From contig CP141127.1 of the NCBI GenBank assembly GCA_035236585.1, positions 68,801,495-68,865,494 on the forward strand: 64,000 bases of DNA. Direction: 5' to 3'. The number at the start of each line of letters is the position of its first letter. Position 1 is the stretch's first letter. This document shows positions 22,849 to 33,880 of the stretch, in pieces. Position numbers and translations under genes: made by a program. This DNA comes from Warburgia ugandensis. Taxonomy: Eukaryota; Streptophyta; Magnoliopsida; Canellales; Canellaceae. The notes under the pieces are model-generated. The model saw only the letters and a list, made by a program, of their open reading frames with translations, was not told the origin of the DNA and searched no databases.

Positions 22849-24740
22849 TAGTTTTACAATGCATGCTATGTTTAAAATCATATGCTCTTTAAAACATGTG
22901 CATGTTTGAACACTCATGTTCAATATCGATATTAAAAACCATTATCGAATTGGAATACTGACGACTTAAAGAATCGCATAACCTAAGTCAAAAGTATCAT
23001 ATATATCATAAACATAATGATATGCATAAGATGCTCAACTGAATCCAACTCATGGATATATGGTATGGTCGACCAACCTCATGTCATGCCATATGCAATG
23101 CAAGTAAATCCTCAAAACATAGGGCCCACTATGCCTACGACCTCCTCACCGTGTGGTCCCCGGGTACCTGGGGACACTCAGTCATAGCCTCCACGAGGCA
23201 TATGACACCTCGACCCAGTGCTGTGACACCAATGGTAGCCCCCTGTACCAAATGCAGTCAACGTAGGGACATGCCTTTTTTTTTTTTGCATGGTACCCTT
23301 TCCATCTAATAGTGGTAGAGGCTGGGAGGCCACCCTAGACCTCTCAGCATAGCACCCATGAGCTTATTTGCCCAAATCATATATGATCAATCAAGCAAAA
23401 AACTCTTTTTTAAAACCTATCCTCTTTGGGTCCCTCACAACTGCCTACCCAGCGTCTTTTGGGCACTCCAGCGTCTTTTGGTAACCCTCAAGGATAGGCA
23501 ATTTTTCAAAACTCAATAACCATAAATCATGCAATTTATGCAATCGTTTGCAAAACATGTCTATGCATAATGTATTTATCATATGCATGCTGAATTCATT
23601 TATAAAATTAAGTCATGCTAAACAAGTCATATAACTTATACTTAAAACATGCATTCTAATCATGGGCTCTTTTTAAAAGTCTAGTAGCGATAAAGCACTT
23701 ACCTCGAAGTTTCCTGGAGTCGCGTCCTTCCTTACTCAACCCGACCCTGGTCTCATTTATAAAATCCTGGATATGAATGGATAACAAGGAGTCCTTATCA
23801 ATTTCAATCTATTTAGAAATTAGATCGCTAGATCTTCCTTTGAGGGTCCATGGGTCCTTGCCTAATTCAGTGTCAGGCTAGATCCTATGATATGGATCTA
23901 CTTTTCAATGGTTAGACTCTATAAAATTTTATAGTCTTATTAGGTCCACGCATCATGGTTTCCAAGACGTGTGCGCGCCCAGGTCGAACCAAGACCCATG
24001 CCTGCACGTCGTGCGCGCCCAAAGGCCATGCCAGGGACCGCGTTTGCATGCGCACATGCATGCCCAAGCGACGCGCTATTATGCGTGTATTGGATGGCGT
24101 TGCATAGACGTGTCTTTGGCGCAGGCGCGGTGCACCTGAGCTCCCGGGGCGCTCGCGTGTCCCACATCACGCGCACCCGAAGGCCGCACCAGGGACCGTG
24201 TATGCACTGTCTCACGCCTGGAACCCGTCCCAGGGACCCTGTCCCAGGCGCAGGTGAAGCATGGCATCCCGTCTTCTTCGATGGGTTATCAAACCCATCA
24301 GGAATCCGGCGTTTTCAGGCCGGAAAGCGACCAGATTCGGCATAGATCCGGCCTGGGTAAGGAGAAATGAAAAGAGGAGGGGAAAAGGGTCTTACCTAAA
24401 AACCTTAGAGAGTTCCATAGCCAATGGGTGTGCCCCTTTTTCTTTTTTTCTCCGCTTTGAGTCCCTAGGTCGCCGAAAACCATGAGGAAGAGGAAAAAAA
24501 CCCCAATGTCGAGCAAGACCGGAGGTAGAAGGGGAAAAGAGAAGAGAGGGGAATGGGGAGACAGGTAAAAGGAATGGCTGGCCTGAATGATCTGGCCATT
24601 GCTGTTCTTCACATGGAAAATCGAAGGAGGGTTTTCCGATTTTTGTTAGAAATCGCAGGGAAATGGGTTTTTTATTTTTTCCAGAAACCCCAACCTCAAA
24701 TGGCCGGAAAAATCGTGATTCAAAGAGGAGGGAATGGGGG

Positions 24741-24750
24741 CTTTTTATAG
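24741..24750 (-). promoter_or_regulatory. TATA box of LTR B
   Basis: The minus strand reads CTATAAAAAG about 380 bp from the LTR start, matching the TATA position in B2 (28,192-28,199). Likely LTR promoter core. Confidence 0.5.
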
Positions 24751-24837
24751 CCTTATTATGGTGGTGTTGCCAATGGCGGTGGGGGAAATCTCTAGAAGCT
24801 GGGGTTTCTAGAGAAATCGAGAGGAAGAAGAAGACAG

Positions 24838-24861
24838 GGTGCCATTATCAAAACGGCCCCC
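24838..24861 (-). other. 5'-side hairpin of LTR B
   Basis: The minus strand reads GGGGGCCGTTTTGATAATGG, then CACC. The CCGTT / AATGG stem is held by one G-U pair. It corresponds to CCGTT/AACGG in B2 and CCATT/AATGG in A. Confidence 0.6.
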
Positions 24862-25132
24862 TGCGTTTTCTGTCTTTTTCATTTTTAATTTAAATTATAG
24901 AAATGCCCTAATCTTTAAATGGCCGTAACTTCTTCATACGAACTCCATTTTCGGTGTTCATTGAGGCGTTGGATTCCATTTTTTGAGTAGAATCTAATGG
25001 TACCAAGTTTTCTTACAAATTCATTCGTTTACTATTTTAAATAAAGTAAAACATTTAACATAGGTCATTTCCTATAGAATGTCCAATTCATTTTTGTTAA
25101 ATAGCTTAAATTACTTGGGGCATTACAATAGT

Positions 25133-25954
25133 TCATATAGATTAGGTTCATTCATTGATATATGTTGCATAATACTTGGGATTGTTGCATTAGTTCAAGT
25201 CCTTATTTAAAAAAGGGTAGCCTAAGCCCAACTATAACCAAAGCATAAGCTACATGGTTATAGTGTCCCATCTGTTAAGGTGCCTGAATCTTTATTAAGT
25301 AACATACATGTAGGCTTTAGTTTGATTTTTGTTTTGCATTGCATGTTAACAACTTTGTGGTGGAATGAAACTTAATGATAGTAAGTGCCCCATAGGAACC
25401 CTCATAAGATAACAACTAGATTTCATCACCAGCTCATTATCCCACCTAGGAATCAATCTACATCCTTCTATGTCATAATCCCAACCCTTGAACATTAATT
25501 CAAAATCAGTTAGAAAGAGACTTAGGGTATGGAACTCATAGGACCATTTTAGAAGGACACGATATATTATCACTCCAATGGCTTCTGAGCACTATGGTTA
25601 TAGTGGTGTCTTAAAATCCAAGTGATTTTCCAATGCCTTCCATGACACCAATTGAAGTATAAACACCTCCTAACATGAGGATTGTATTAACAACTTTAGA
25701 GAAAAACCCAACTAGTAAGTAGTAGTCAAATTTGGATAAAATGAGGAGCTATATAGATTTAGGTCTATGAAGCTACTACCAATGCAGTAAGAAGAGATAA
25801 TCAAGACACTACTTGACTAGTCAATACTAGGATTTGATTGCACATCACTTAGAGTTGGAGTGGCATATAATTATTACATTTAGTTAAGAATTAGGATAGT
25901 TTATGCAAGAGTGTGAATCTCAAAACTTAGAAATAGAACCTTTCAACCTAGAGA
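25133..25954 (+). other. Leader of G2, second part
   Basis: Noncoding continuation of the G2 leader after solo LTR B, up to the gag start. The short frame on the minus strand (25,346-25,573) has no recognisable domain. Confidence 0.6.
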
Positions 25955-26402
25955 TTGAATGCAACATTAAGTAAGGGGAAAGAAACCAAGTTCCAATCTG
26001 CACCACCAGTAGAAATTAAGTGCCAATATATCAGAGATTTTTATGCACCACTCCTACACAACACCCCATCTTGCATAGCTCTACCACTAACAAATGCGGA
26101 CCACTTTAAGTTAAAGCTGAGAGTCATGCAGTCACTCCCACCTTTTTATGGTCGAGAGCAAGAAGACCCTTACTTATATATCAAGGAGTTCCTTGATATT
26201 TATGCCACATTTAATTTCCAAAAATTTTTGGATGATGTTATTAGGCTTAGGTTATTGTCATTCTCACTAAATGATAAAGCCAAGTTATGGCTCAATTCCT
26301 TAGAGGTAGGTTTTATAAATACATGGGACTAATTGTCTAGGAAGTTTTTAAACAAATTCCCTTCATTGAGAAACTATAAATTTCTAATAAAGGGATGATG
26401 AA
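25955..26402 (+). pseudogene. Gag N-terminal part of G2
   Basis: The 125-codon frame at 25,955-26,332 has DFYAPLLHNTPSC, FYGREQEDPYLYIKEFLDIY, RLRLLSFSLNDKAKLWLNSL and TWD. This is the N-terminal region of a plant gypsy gag (Retrotrans_gag). It then hits stops and is interrupted at 26,408 by LTRs A2 and B2; gag resumes at 30,639. TAGTA at 26,403-26,407 is the left TSD candidate. The start codon is the first in-frame Met, but upstream in-frame codons resemble G1 gag (LEIE), so the true start may lie earlier. Confidence 0.85.
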
Positions 26403-26407
26403 TAGTA

Positions 26408-27790
26408 TGTGACGACTCGAGTTTTTGTAACACATTTTGTAATGTATTTTGAAAGGCATGGCCCTTAATAGTGTAAAAAAAATTCGCAAAACAAAGCAAC
26501 GGAAATTCTTTTCTTTAGAACTTGTTTTGAAAACCCAAGTCGTCACTTCATACATAACATAAGTACAATTTGTGAACAAAATAAAATTTCATTGAAGGAA
26601 TATACTTTTATTAAATTCCAGAATCCATCCAATGGTTCACAGTACAGCCAAATCTATTACAATACTTGTCCAAATTACATAATCCAAAACTCAAGCTCAC
26701 CATACAATAAAAATCTCAACAAAGCAAAATACATGTCTTCAAGAGTATACCTTGAAGATTATTCTCTTCAAGTCTTCTATCATCTTCAGCTCCTAACTCT
26801 CCTTCCCTGTATATGAGATATTACAACAAGTACAATGTCTCAGCAAGCAATGCTTGGTAGGGGATTCAAGAAGCATAATAATTGACAATGTAATTCCAAT
26901 ACTTCATAATCCCATTATCCTTCAACATATTCATGTCTCTACTCTTTACTTTGTAATTTATGTATATCTATATACATACATACTCTTCATGAGTAAACCA
27001 GTTAAATTTATGAAAGTAGTCAAATATCATTCCCAACTAAGCTGATCAATTCTCTTCATTTTGAGAATTTAGTATTACAGCTAATCTTATACTAGGAATT
27101 TTCCTTCTTGGGAAATATTGGTAATATATAATAACCTAGCATTTCATTATGCTACAACATAAGGCATTTCACTATGCCTATTCTCATATGCATCATAGTG
27201 CAAAATAATAAAAAAGGTTGCTATGCTGCAGTCTGATCCGTACTAGCTCTCTTGGATAACTGCCCTATTCACCACTAATACCACGGTGGAAAATATTATG
27301 TCACTGCCTGTATGGGGGGGCAAGACTTTTACAGTAGTGGCCTTCCCATAATTGCCACCACTCAACTTTTAGCCTCTCATTGGGCAAGGTATCATCATAT
27401 AATCAAATTTTAAGGAGCGGGTGGCCAAACCCTTATAACTCCTCTAGCAATATCATCCCCCTAGGCTTATGCCTATTAAAATAAACTCACAAGCCTCCAA
27501 GCTTGTATGTAAAATAGATTTCATATATATCAGACCATCTGTCTGTTTATTTAGGGTTAAAATATTTTCTAGTTCCCTATTCACTTATAGTCTAATCCTT
27601 AACCATCTTATATGTGTTTGGTTGGATCATAAGATTTTCAAGGGATTTAATACAGGTATTAACATTACTCTTGTCAACATAAGATCATGAGTTCAATCAT
27701 GTATATTCCATGTAAATGCATTCATCAAATCCTATTGATCTATCCCGTAAGCTTGACTTTGTACTTAAGAGAAGGGACAAATATGATAGT
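26408..27790 (-). mobile_element. Family-A LTR fragment A2, minus strand, inside G2 gag
   Basis: It begins TGTGACGACTCGAG on the plus strand (the LTR 3' end on the minus strand) and matches family A: double stem-loop at 26,814-26,856, GGTGGCCAAACCC box near 27,420, and similarity to 1-1,827 through the CAGACAGAT region. Its 5' part is missing where LTR B2 abuts at 27,791. TAGTA on the left (26,403-26,407) recurs at 30,634-30,638 beyond B2, suggesting that A2 inserted first and B2 then entered A2 with loss of the rest. Confidence 0.82.
26814..26856 (-). other. Double stem-loop of LTR A2
   Basis: SL2 arms are TGAGATATTACA and TACAATGTCTCA (26,814-26,842, imperfect). SL1 is CAAGC-AAT-GCTTG (26,844-26,856). 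It lies 406 bp from the LTR 3' end. Confidence 0.75.
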
Positions 27791-28054
27791 TGTAATGCCC
27801 GAGCAATTTACACTATTTTTAACGAAAATTGGACATTCTATGGGAAATGGACTGTGTTGAATGTTTGATTTTATTTAAAATAGTAAATGAAGGAATTTGT
27901 GAGGAAAATTGATACCATTAGATTCTTCTCGAAAAATGGAATCCAACACCTCAAAAATCACCCAAAACGAAGTTCATATGAAGAAGTTACAGCTGTTTAA
28001 AGATAGGGGTATTTCTGGAATTTAAACAGAAAAACGAAAAAGACGAAAAACGCA

Positions 28055-28080
28055 GGGGCCGTTTTGATAACGGCACCCCC
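28055..28080 (+). other. 5'-side hairpin of LTR B2
   Basis: GGGGCC, GTTTTGATAAC, GGCACCCC: the inner stem CCGTT/AACGG is fully paired. Family A at 39,407-39,432 has CCATT/AATGG at the same place, a compensatory change. Confidence 0.7.
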
Positions 28081-28191
28081 TATCGTCTTCCTCCTCAGAT
28101 TTCCCCAGAAACCCTCAAGTCCCAAATTTTCCAGAGAAGTCTGCCACCACCATGGTGGCACTTCCATTGAGGGTCACCGCCTTTACCCCTT

Positions 28192-28199
28192 TATAAAAA
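28192..28199 (+). promoter_or_regulatory. TATA box of LTR B2
   Basis: TTTATAAAAACCCC lies about 400 bp from the LTR start, at the same relative position as in LTR B. Downstream sequence is C-rich. Likely LTR promoter core. Confidence 0.5.
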
Positions 28200-28614
28200 C
28201 CCCATCTTCCCCTCTCCAAAAACACATGTTTTTCGGCGTTTTTCCAGTCGTTTGAGACTGGGGTTTCAGCCAAAACACAGAAACCCGTCTCTCTACAAAT
28301 TCCGGCAACGGCTAGGCCCTAGTTGGGCAGGCCATTCTCCCTTTTCCTCTCTTCTTTCCGGCCTTAGCAATGGAGTTTCCACCTTCATCGAGTTTTTTCC
28401 GACAACAAAGGGTTCAAAACCGGATCAGACAACCTACCAGGCGGAAGGAGCGCCATCTCCAGCTACCAAGTAAGCTCTCACCTCCCTTTTGCATTTTTCC
28501 TTGGCTTTCTCTTTGTTCCAGCCTAGATCCATGCTGGATGTGGTAAGTTCTGACCAAAAATCCATGATTTCTGGGGAACGAAACCAGACGGGTGAAAAAC
28601 CCGTCCACAGTAGC

Positions 28615-28760
28615 ACGTCCCAGGGATGCACGAGCGTCCCTAGGGTGTGGTCATCCCAGGGTGCACAAGCATCCCTGGGGTACGGGTGTCCCAAGGTGCA
28701 CGAGCGTCCCTGGGTGTGGGCGTCCTAGGGTGCACAAGCGTCCCAGGGGTGTGTGGGCAT
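28615..28760 (+). repeat. GC-rich minisatellite in LTR B2
   Basis: About four imperfect copies of a ~30-35-bp unit with the core GTGCACAAGCRTCCC / GGTGCACGAGCGTCCC run through this region. LTR B has a GC-rich patch at the matching place (23,940-24,330), but with different repeat words (GTGCGCGCCCA). Confidence 0.75.
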
Positions 28761-30192
28761 GATGAGCAACCATGTCGAGCTCCCTGGGGCGATTGTCACA
28801 TGTGTGCCGCGCACGAACAGATGCCTAACTTGACCAAGACGCACGAGTGTCCCAGGAACTAGGACATGCGTGCAACCATGCCTAAGACTCATCCGCGCAA
28901 CGCCGTCCAGGACACGCATCTTAGCACACCATTTGGATATGCGCACTGCACTATTCAGACAGACACATGTGAACTAATGTGGTTTAGGTAGAACCAGGGC
29001 ACGCACGCATCCTAGAACCTATGGCGCAGGGCCCCAATTGACACATCTGGGTTGTCTATTAAGGCGGACACACATCTTGAAAACCATAATGCACGGACCC
29101 AATGAGATTAAAGAGTTAGGATCAGAGGACAAGTTATAGAAATTGACTATTTTATAGAATATAGCTTGACAATGAATTAGGCAAGGACCATAGACCCTAA
29201 AAGACAGATCTAGCGATCTAAAGTCTAAATTGATTGAAATTAATAAGGACTCCTTGTATCCATTCATACCCAGGAGTTACAAATGAGACCCAAGGATGGG
29301 TTGAAGTGATAAAGGACGCGACTCCAGGAGACTTTGAGGTAGGTGCTCTATTGCTACTAGACTTTTAAAAAGAGTCATGGCTGTTTTGAATGCATGATTT
29401 AAGTATAAATTATATGACTTGTTTTACGACTTGTTTAGTATATGAATGAATTAAGCATGCATATGATAAGTACATTATGCATAGACATGTTTTGCAAACA
29501 AGTGCATATATTGCATGATTTGTGAAGCATTGAGTTCTTGAAAAATTGCATGTCCTTGAGGGTTACCAAAAGACGCTGGAGTGCCCAAAAGATGCTGGGT
29601 AGGCAGTTGTGAGGGACCCAAAGAGGACAGGTTTTGAAAAAGGGGTTTTCACTTGTTTGATATGATATGATTTAGGCTGATAAGCTCGTGGACGCTATGC
29701 CGAGAGGTTTGGGTTGGCCTCCAGCATCTACCACTATTAGGTGGACGGGTACCACACCCAAAAAGGGCAACGTCCCTACGTTGACTGCATGTGGTACAGG
29801 GGGCTACCACTGGTGTCACAGCACTGGGTCGACGTGTCATATGCCCTGGTGAGGCTATGACCGAGTGTCCTCAGGTACCTGGGGACCACACGGCGGTGAG
29901 GTTGTGGGCATAGTTGGACCCTATGGTTTCATGGATTTACTTGCATTGCATATGGCATGACATGAGGTTGGTCGACCATACCAGATATCCATGAGTTGGA
30001 TTCAGTTGAGCATCTTATGCATATCATTATGTTTATGATATATGATACTTTCGACTTGGATTATGCTATTCTTTAAGTCGTCAATATTTCAATTCGACAG
30101 TGGTTTTTAATATCGATATTGAACGTGATTGTTCGAACATGCACATGTTTTTAAGAGCATATGATTTTAAACATAGCATGCATTGTAAAACT

Positions 30193-30230
30193 AGTAGTGA
30201 TAGACTCCTACTGAGTATAGTATATACTCA
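30193..30230 (+). other. Double stem-loop of LTR B2
   Basis: SL1 is AGTAG / CTACT (30,193-30,212). SL2 is TGAGTATA / TATACTCA (30,212-30,230) with a 3-nt loop. The distance to the LTR end is 397 bp. Confidence 0.72.
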
Positions 30231-30638
30231 CCCTATCCTTAACATTTTTCAGGATAGTTCCACTCACAAATAGAAGACGTCTCAGGAGATATTAGTGCTA
30301 CGAGCAAGTGAATAAACAAAGGAGACAACTATACATGTGAGTAAACTCTCTACCCTTTGGACATGTATTTGTATTTATTTACAGTTGGACTGTGTGCTGT
30401 GACTGGATAGACCTGGGGAAAAACATTTATAATTTCTGAAGTTTTTCAACAACTACTTTGATTGTTGTGAGCAAATGACACTCGGGGTTTTCAAAATGAG
30501 TTTAAAATAAAAGATTTTCCGCTGCATTGCATGGTTTTCATAAAATGGTTTTCAAATAGGGATGTATCCCGCCTTAGGAATTTAGATCTTGCATTTAAAA
30601 ATGCATGGGAAAACCCGGGTCATCACAATAGAATAGTA

Positions 30639-31640
30639 GAGTGGACAAACTTTAAACTATGTTTCAGTCCCTACTGACTGCCACATTTATTAAGCCTCCA
30701 CAAGTAGTTTGTGCCCTTGATTCTAGCCCAGCCAATATGATGATCTCTTGTCCATCCAATAAAGCACCTAAGGATTATCCTGTTGAACAAGCTAATGCAT
30801 TAAATGCATATCGCAATCCTGGCAACAACCCATATTCTAAGACCTATAATCCTAGACGAGTTAAGTATCCAAACTTTTCCTGGTTGAAGAATAACTACCA
30901 AGGGGAATAATCTGTGAATGCCCCAAACCAAAACTTTCCTAGAGCTACAGTTCCTTAGCAATCACCTAGCCTCCAACAACCTCAACAACAAAAGAAAATA
31001 TATTTTAAGGAAAACATTTAGGCCCTTATTGAAAGATCTTTCAAGCAAAATGAAGACACTAAGAAATTCCTACGTCAATAGAAAATTTATTGTTGATATT
31101 TAGCCCATGTTAACTCGCAAGCTATAGCCAAGTTAGAGATGTTGGTAAGCCAACTATCTACTACATTACAAGATAGAGGAAAGGGTTAGATCCTGAGTTA
31201 GACCATCTCTAACCCTAAGGGCCATTTTGAGATAGGGTCAAGTTTTTAAAAACATTACCATCATGAGCATGCCAAGTCTATGACCACCCTTGGGAGTGGC
31301 TGTGAAATTAATAACAAAGTTGGGCAAGATAGGGAAACTTGAGAGGAAAATGAGGCAACCAAAAGATAGGGAGAAAGAGAAGAGACAAAAATCTCCTATG
31401 GAACCTATAGTGGAGGCACCCTATTTGCCCAAAACCCTGTCCTCAATTATTGAGCAAGGCTAGAAAGGGAGCAAACTTCAATGACCTTCTAGATGTATTT
31501 CAATATGTCCAAATTAACATTCCATTGCTCAATGCAATAAAAGATGTGCTTGCCTATGCCAAGTCCAAAACAAGCTTTTCACTAGAAAGAGGAAGCTACA
31601 TTTACAAAAAAATACTTTCCTCACTGAGTAGGTGAGCTCT
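30639..31640 (+). pseudogene. Gag C-terminal part and spacer of G2
   Basis: The frame at 30,659-30,910 has DYPVEQANALNAYRNPG and NNPYSKTYNPRRVKYPNFSW, the gag C-terminal motif of Athila/Tat elements. 30,960-31,450 is a degraded spacer with a weakly helical stretch. The frame at 31,450-31,635 (FQYVQINIPLLNAIKDVLAY) is the region just before protease. Several stops separate the pieces. Confidence 0.85.
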
Positions 31641-32307
31641 TTGATAAAACACAAGACCCCATCCAAGTTTAGAGACCAAGGTGCCCTATAATTTCTTGTA
31701 TTATTGGAGATCATATCATAGATAGGGAACTGCTTGAACTAGGGGTGAGTGTTAACTTGTAGTCATACTCTGTCTATGGTAACTAAGGCTCGATGAGCTT
31801 AAACCTACCACTATCATGCTACAATTAGTAGTCAAAGCAGTAAAGATACCTCATGATTTTGTTGAAGATGTATTGATACAGGTGGACCATTTTTATTACC
31901 CAGTCACTTTCATTATAATGGAAAACCAACCTATTTCTAATCCTGGTAGTTAGATTCTTGTTATACTTTGACATCCATTCTTGGTGACATCCAACCTCGT
32001 TATTAACTATAAGAATGGTGTAATGAAATTGTCATTTGGCAACATGAAAGTTAAGCTTAATGTCTTTAACATCGACCAACAACATTTAGACCTCAATGAT
32101 TCTTGTGAAGTGAATTTGATAAAGAGTCTAATTCATGTCATTCATCCACCATCTTCCATCTCTAACCCACTAGATTCTTATCTCATGCATTTTAATAGAA
32201 ATTTTGATTTAGGCAAGTCTAGTGAGGAGGTGAACAACCTTTTAGAGGCTGCTCCAATCATGGATACCTCCAAGTGGGGCCCTTATGTGGAGCCACTTAC
32301 ACCTTAA
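31641..32307 (+). pseudogene. Protease of G2 (degraded)
   Basis: The N-terminal half, near 31,680-31,780, translates with stops to CPIISCIIGDHIIDRELLEL, then GVSVN. The active-site D of G0 (DLG) is E here (ELG). The C-terminal part at 31,981-32,307 has INYKNGVMKLSFGNMKVKL. The protease is inactive by both stops and the lost Asp. Confidence 0.8.
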
Positions 32308-33880
32308 AAGTCTGTCCCCATGCCCTCCATAGAGCAACCAGCATCTCTGGCCCTGAAATCCTTGCCTGACAACCTCCAGTACTCTTATATAGGACCTAAT
32401 GAAACCTTACCTATTATAATAGCATCTAATCTAGCAAGGAACACGAAGGGAAATTACTTAATGTTCTTAAGGAACATAAGACTGCTTTGGGGTGGACCAT
32501 AAAGATGTAAAAGGGATTAGTCCAACCATGTGCATGCATAGGATACACCTAGAAGAAAATGATAAACCTTCCAGGGAAACTCAAAGATGATTCAATCCCC
32601 TCATGAAGAACATGGTCAAAGATGAAGTCCTTATGCTTCTAGATGTTGGCATCATAAACTCCATCTATGATAGCACTTGGGTCAGCCCCATTCAGGCTGT
32701 ACCCAAGAAATTCAAGTTCATGGTAGTCAAGAATTATGAGAATGAGTTAATACCCACCTGCATGGCCACCTGGTGGAGAGTCTGCATTGAGTACCAAAAA
32801 TTAAATGTAGACACGAGGAAAGTCCACTTTCCTCTACCTTTTATTGACCAAATGCTTGAGAGGTTGGCTAGATATAATTCTTATTTCTTTCTAGATGGAT
32901 ATTCCAATTATAACCAGATTCCTATAGCACTCGAGGATTAGGAGAAGACCATCTTTACCTACCCTTTTGGGACATTTTCTTACCGACGTATGCCTTTTAG
33001 GTTTGTAATGCTCCAGCTACTTTTCAAAGGTGTATGTGGAGCATCTTTTTCGATATGGTAGAAATGTTTCTTAAGGTGTTCATGAATGAATTCTTAGTAT
33101 TTGGGTCTTCATTTGATGAGTGCCTACACCATTTTAAAGTTAGCTCTCGTAAGGTGCTAGGAAAAAATTTTGGTATTGAACTAGGAAAAGTACCATTTTA
33201 TGGTACAAGTATAGTTTTATGCCACTTTAAATCACACAATGGGATAGAGGCAGATAAGGTCAAGGTGAATTTAATAACCAACCTTCCTCCACCAAGGATA
33301 GTGAAAGAAATTTGCTCTTTTCTAGGACATGCTAGCTTCTATAGAAGATTCATCAAGGACTTCAACAAAATTGCCAAGCTCCTTTGTGATTTACTAACAA
33401 AGGAGGCTACCTTTGACTTTGATGACGACTATAGAAAAGCATTTGAGCTACTAAAGGCCGAGTTGTGCTCTACACCCATTTTCCAACCACCTAATTGAAG
33501 TGCACCATTTGAGATACTATGTGACGCATTAGATTACACAATTGGAGTTGTTTTGGGGCAATGCATTGACAAACTTCCCCATGTCATATACTATGCTAAT
33601 TAAACACTGAATGATGTTCAACTCAATTATTAGACTATAGGCAAAGAGTTTTTGGCTATGGATAAGTTTAGATCTTACTTGCTAGGGTTTAAAGTCATAG
33701 TGTACTCAGATTATGTAGCTCTAAAGTATGTCTTTTCTAAAATGGATGCAGAACCTAGGAAGATCAGTTAGACACTCCTACTATAAGAACTTGACTTGAA
33801 AATTTTTGACGAGAAAGGTTTCAAAAATGTTGTAGCAGACCACTTATCTAGATTAGTGGTGGAGCACACTAGTGATAATG
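32308..33880 (+). pseudogene. Reverse transcriptase and RNase H of G2 (broken)
   Basis: Linker (32,320-32,502); RT fingers/palm (32,603-32,941, with STWVSPIQAVPKK, FFLDGYSNYNQIPIA); palm end to connection (33,034-33,498, with FMNEFLVFGSSFDECL and FLGHASFYRRFIKDFNKIAKLL); RNase H start near 33,500-33,560 (FEILCDALDYTIGVVLGQC). The catalytic YxDD box is FMNE, so both aspartates are lost. At least five frame breaks are present. RNase H ends near LSRLVVEHT (33,845-33,875). Confidence 0.9.

Larger units (their letters stand above)
22418..25127 (-). mobile_element. Solo LTR B, minus strand (TSD ATAGT)
   Basis: On the plus strand it starts TGTGATGACTCGGG and ends GGGGCATTACA. It is flanked by perfect ATAGT repeats (22,413-22,417 and 25,128-25,132). 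It is homologous in opposite orientation to LTR B2 (27,791-30,627). It contains a double stem-loop (22,812-22,848), a GC-rich patch (23,940-24,330), a minus-strand TATA box (24,741-24,750) and the 5'-side hairpin (24,838-24,861). It has no internal region. Frames in 23,052-24,893 are translations of GC-rich LTR sequence, not genes. Confidence 0.94.
27791..30627 (+). mobile_element. Solo LTR B2 (plus strand)
   Basis: It begins TGTAATGCCCGAGC and ends CCCGGGTCATCACA. Flanks are ATAGT (27,786-27,790) and ATAGA (30,628-30,632), a TSD with one mismatch. It mirrors LTR B throughout: the hairpin at 28,055-28,080, a TATA box at 28,192, a GC-rich repeat patch at 28,615-28,990, the AAAAGACGCTGG words near 29,570, and the double stem-loop at 30,193-30,230. 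It has no internal region. Frames at 28,064-29,840 are not genes. Confidence 0.9.

Noticed and set aside
23940-24345. 124-codon Ala/Arg-rich frame and minus-strand partners
   Set aside because: They come from the GC-rich patch of LTR B; the homologous LTR B2 does not keep the frame.
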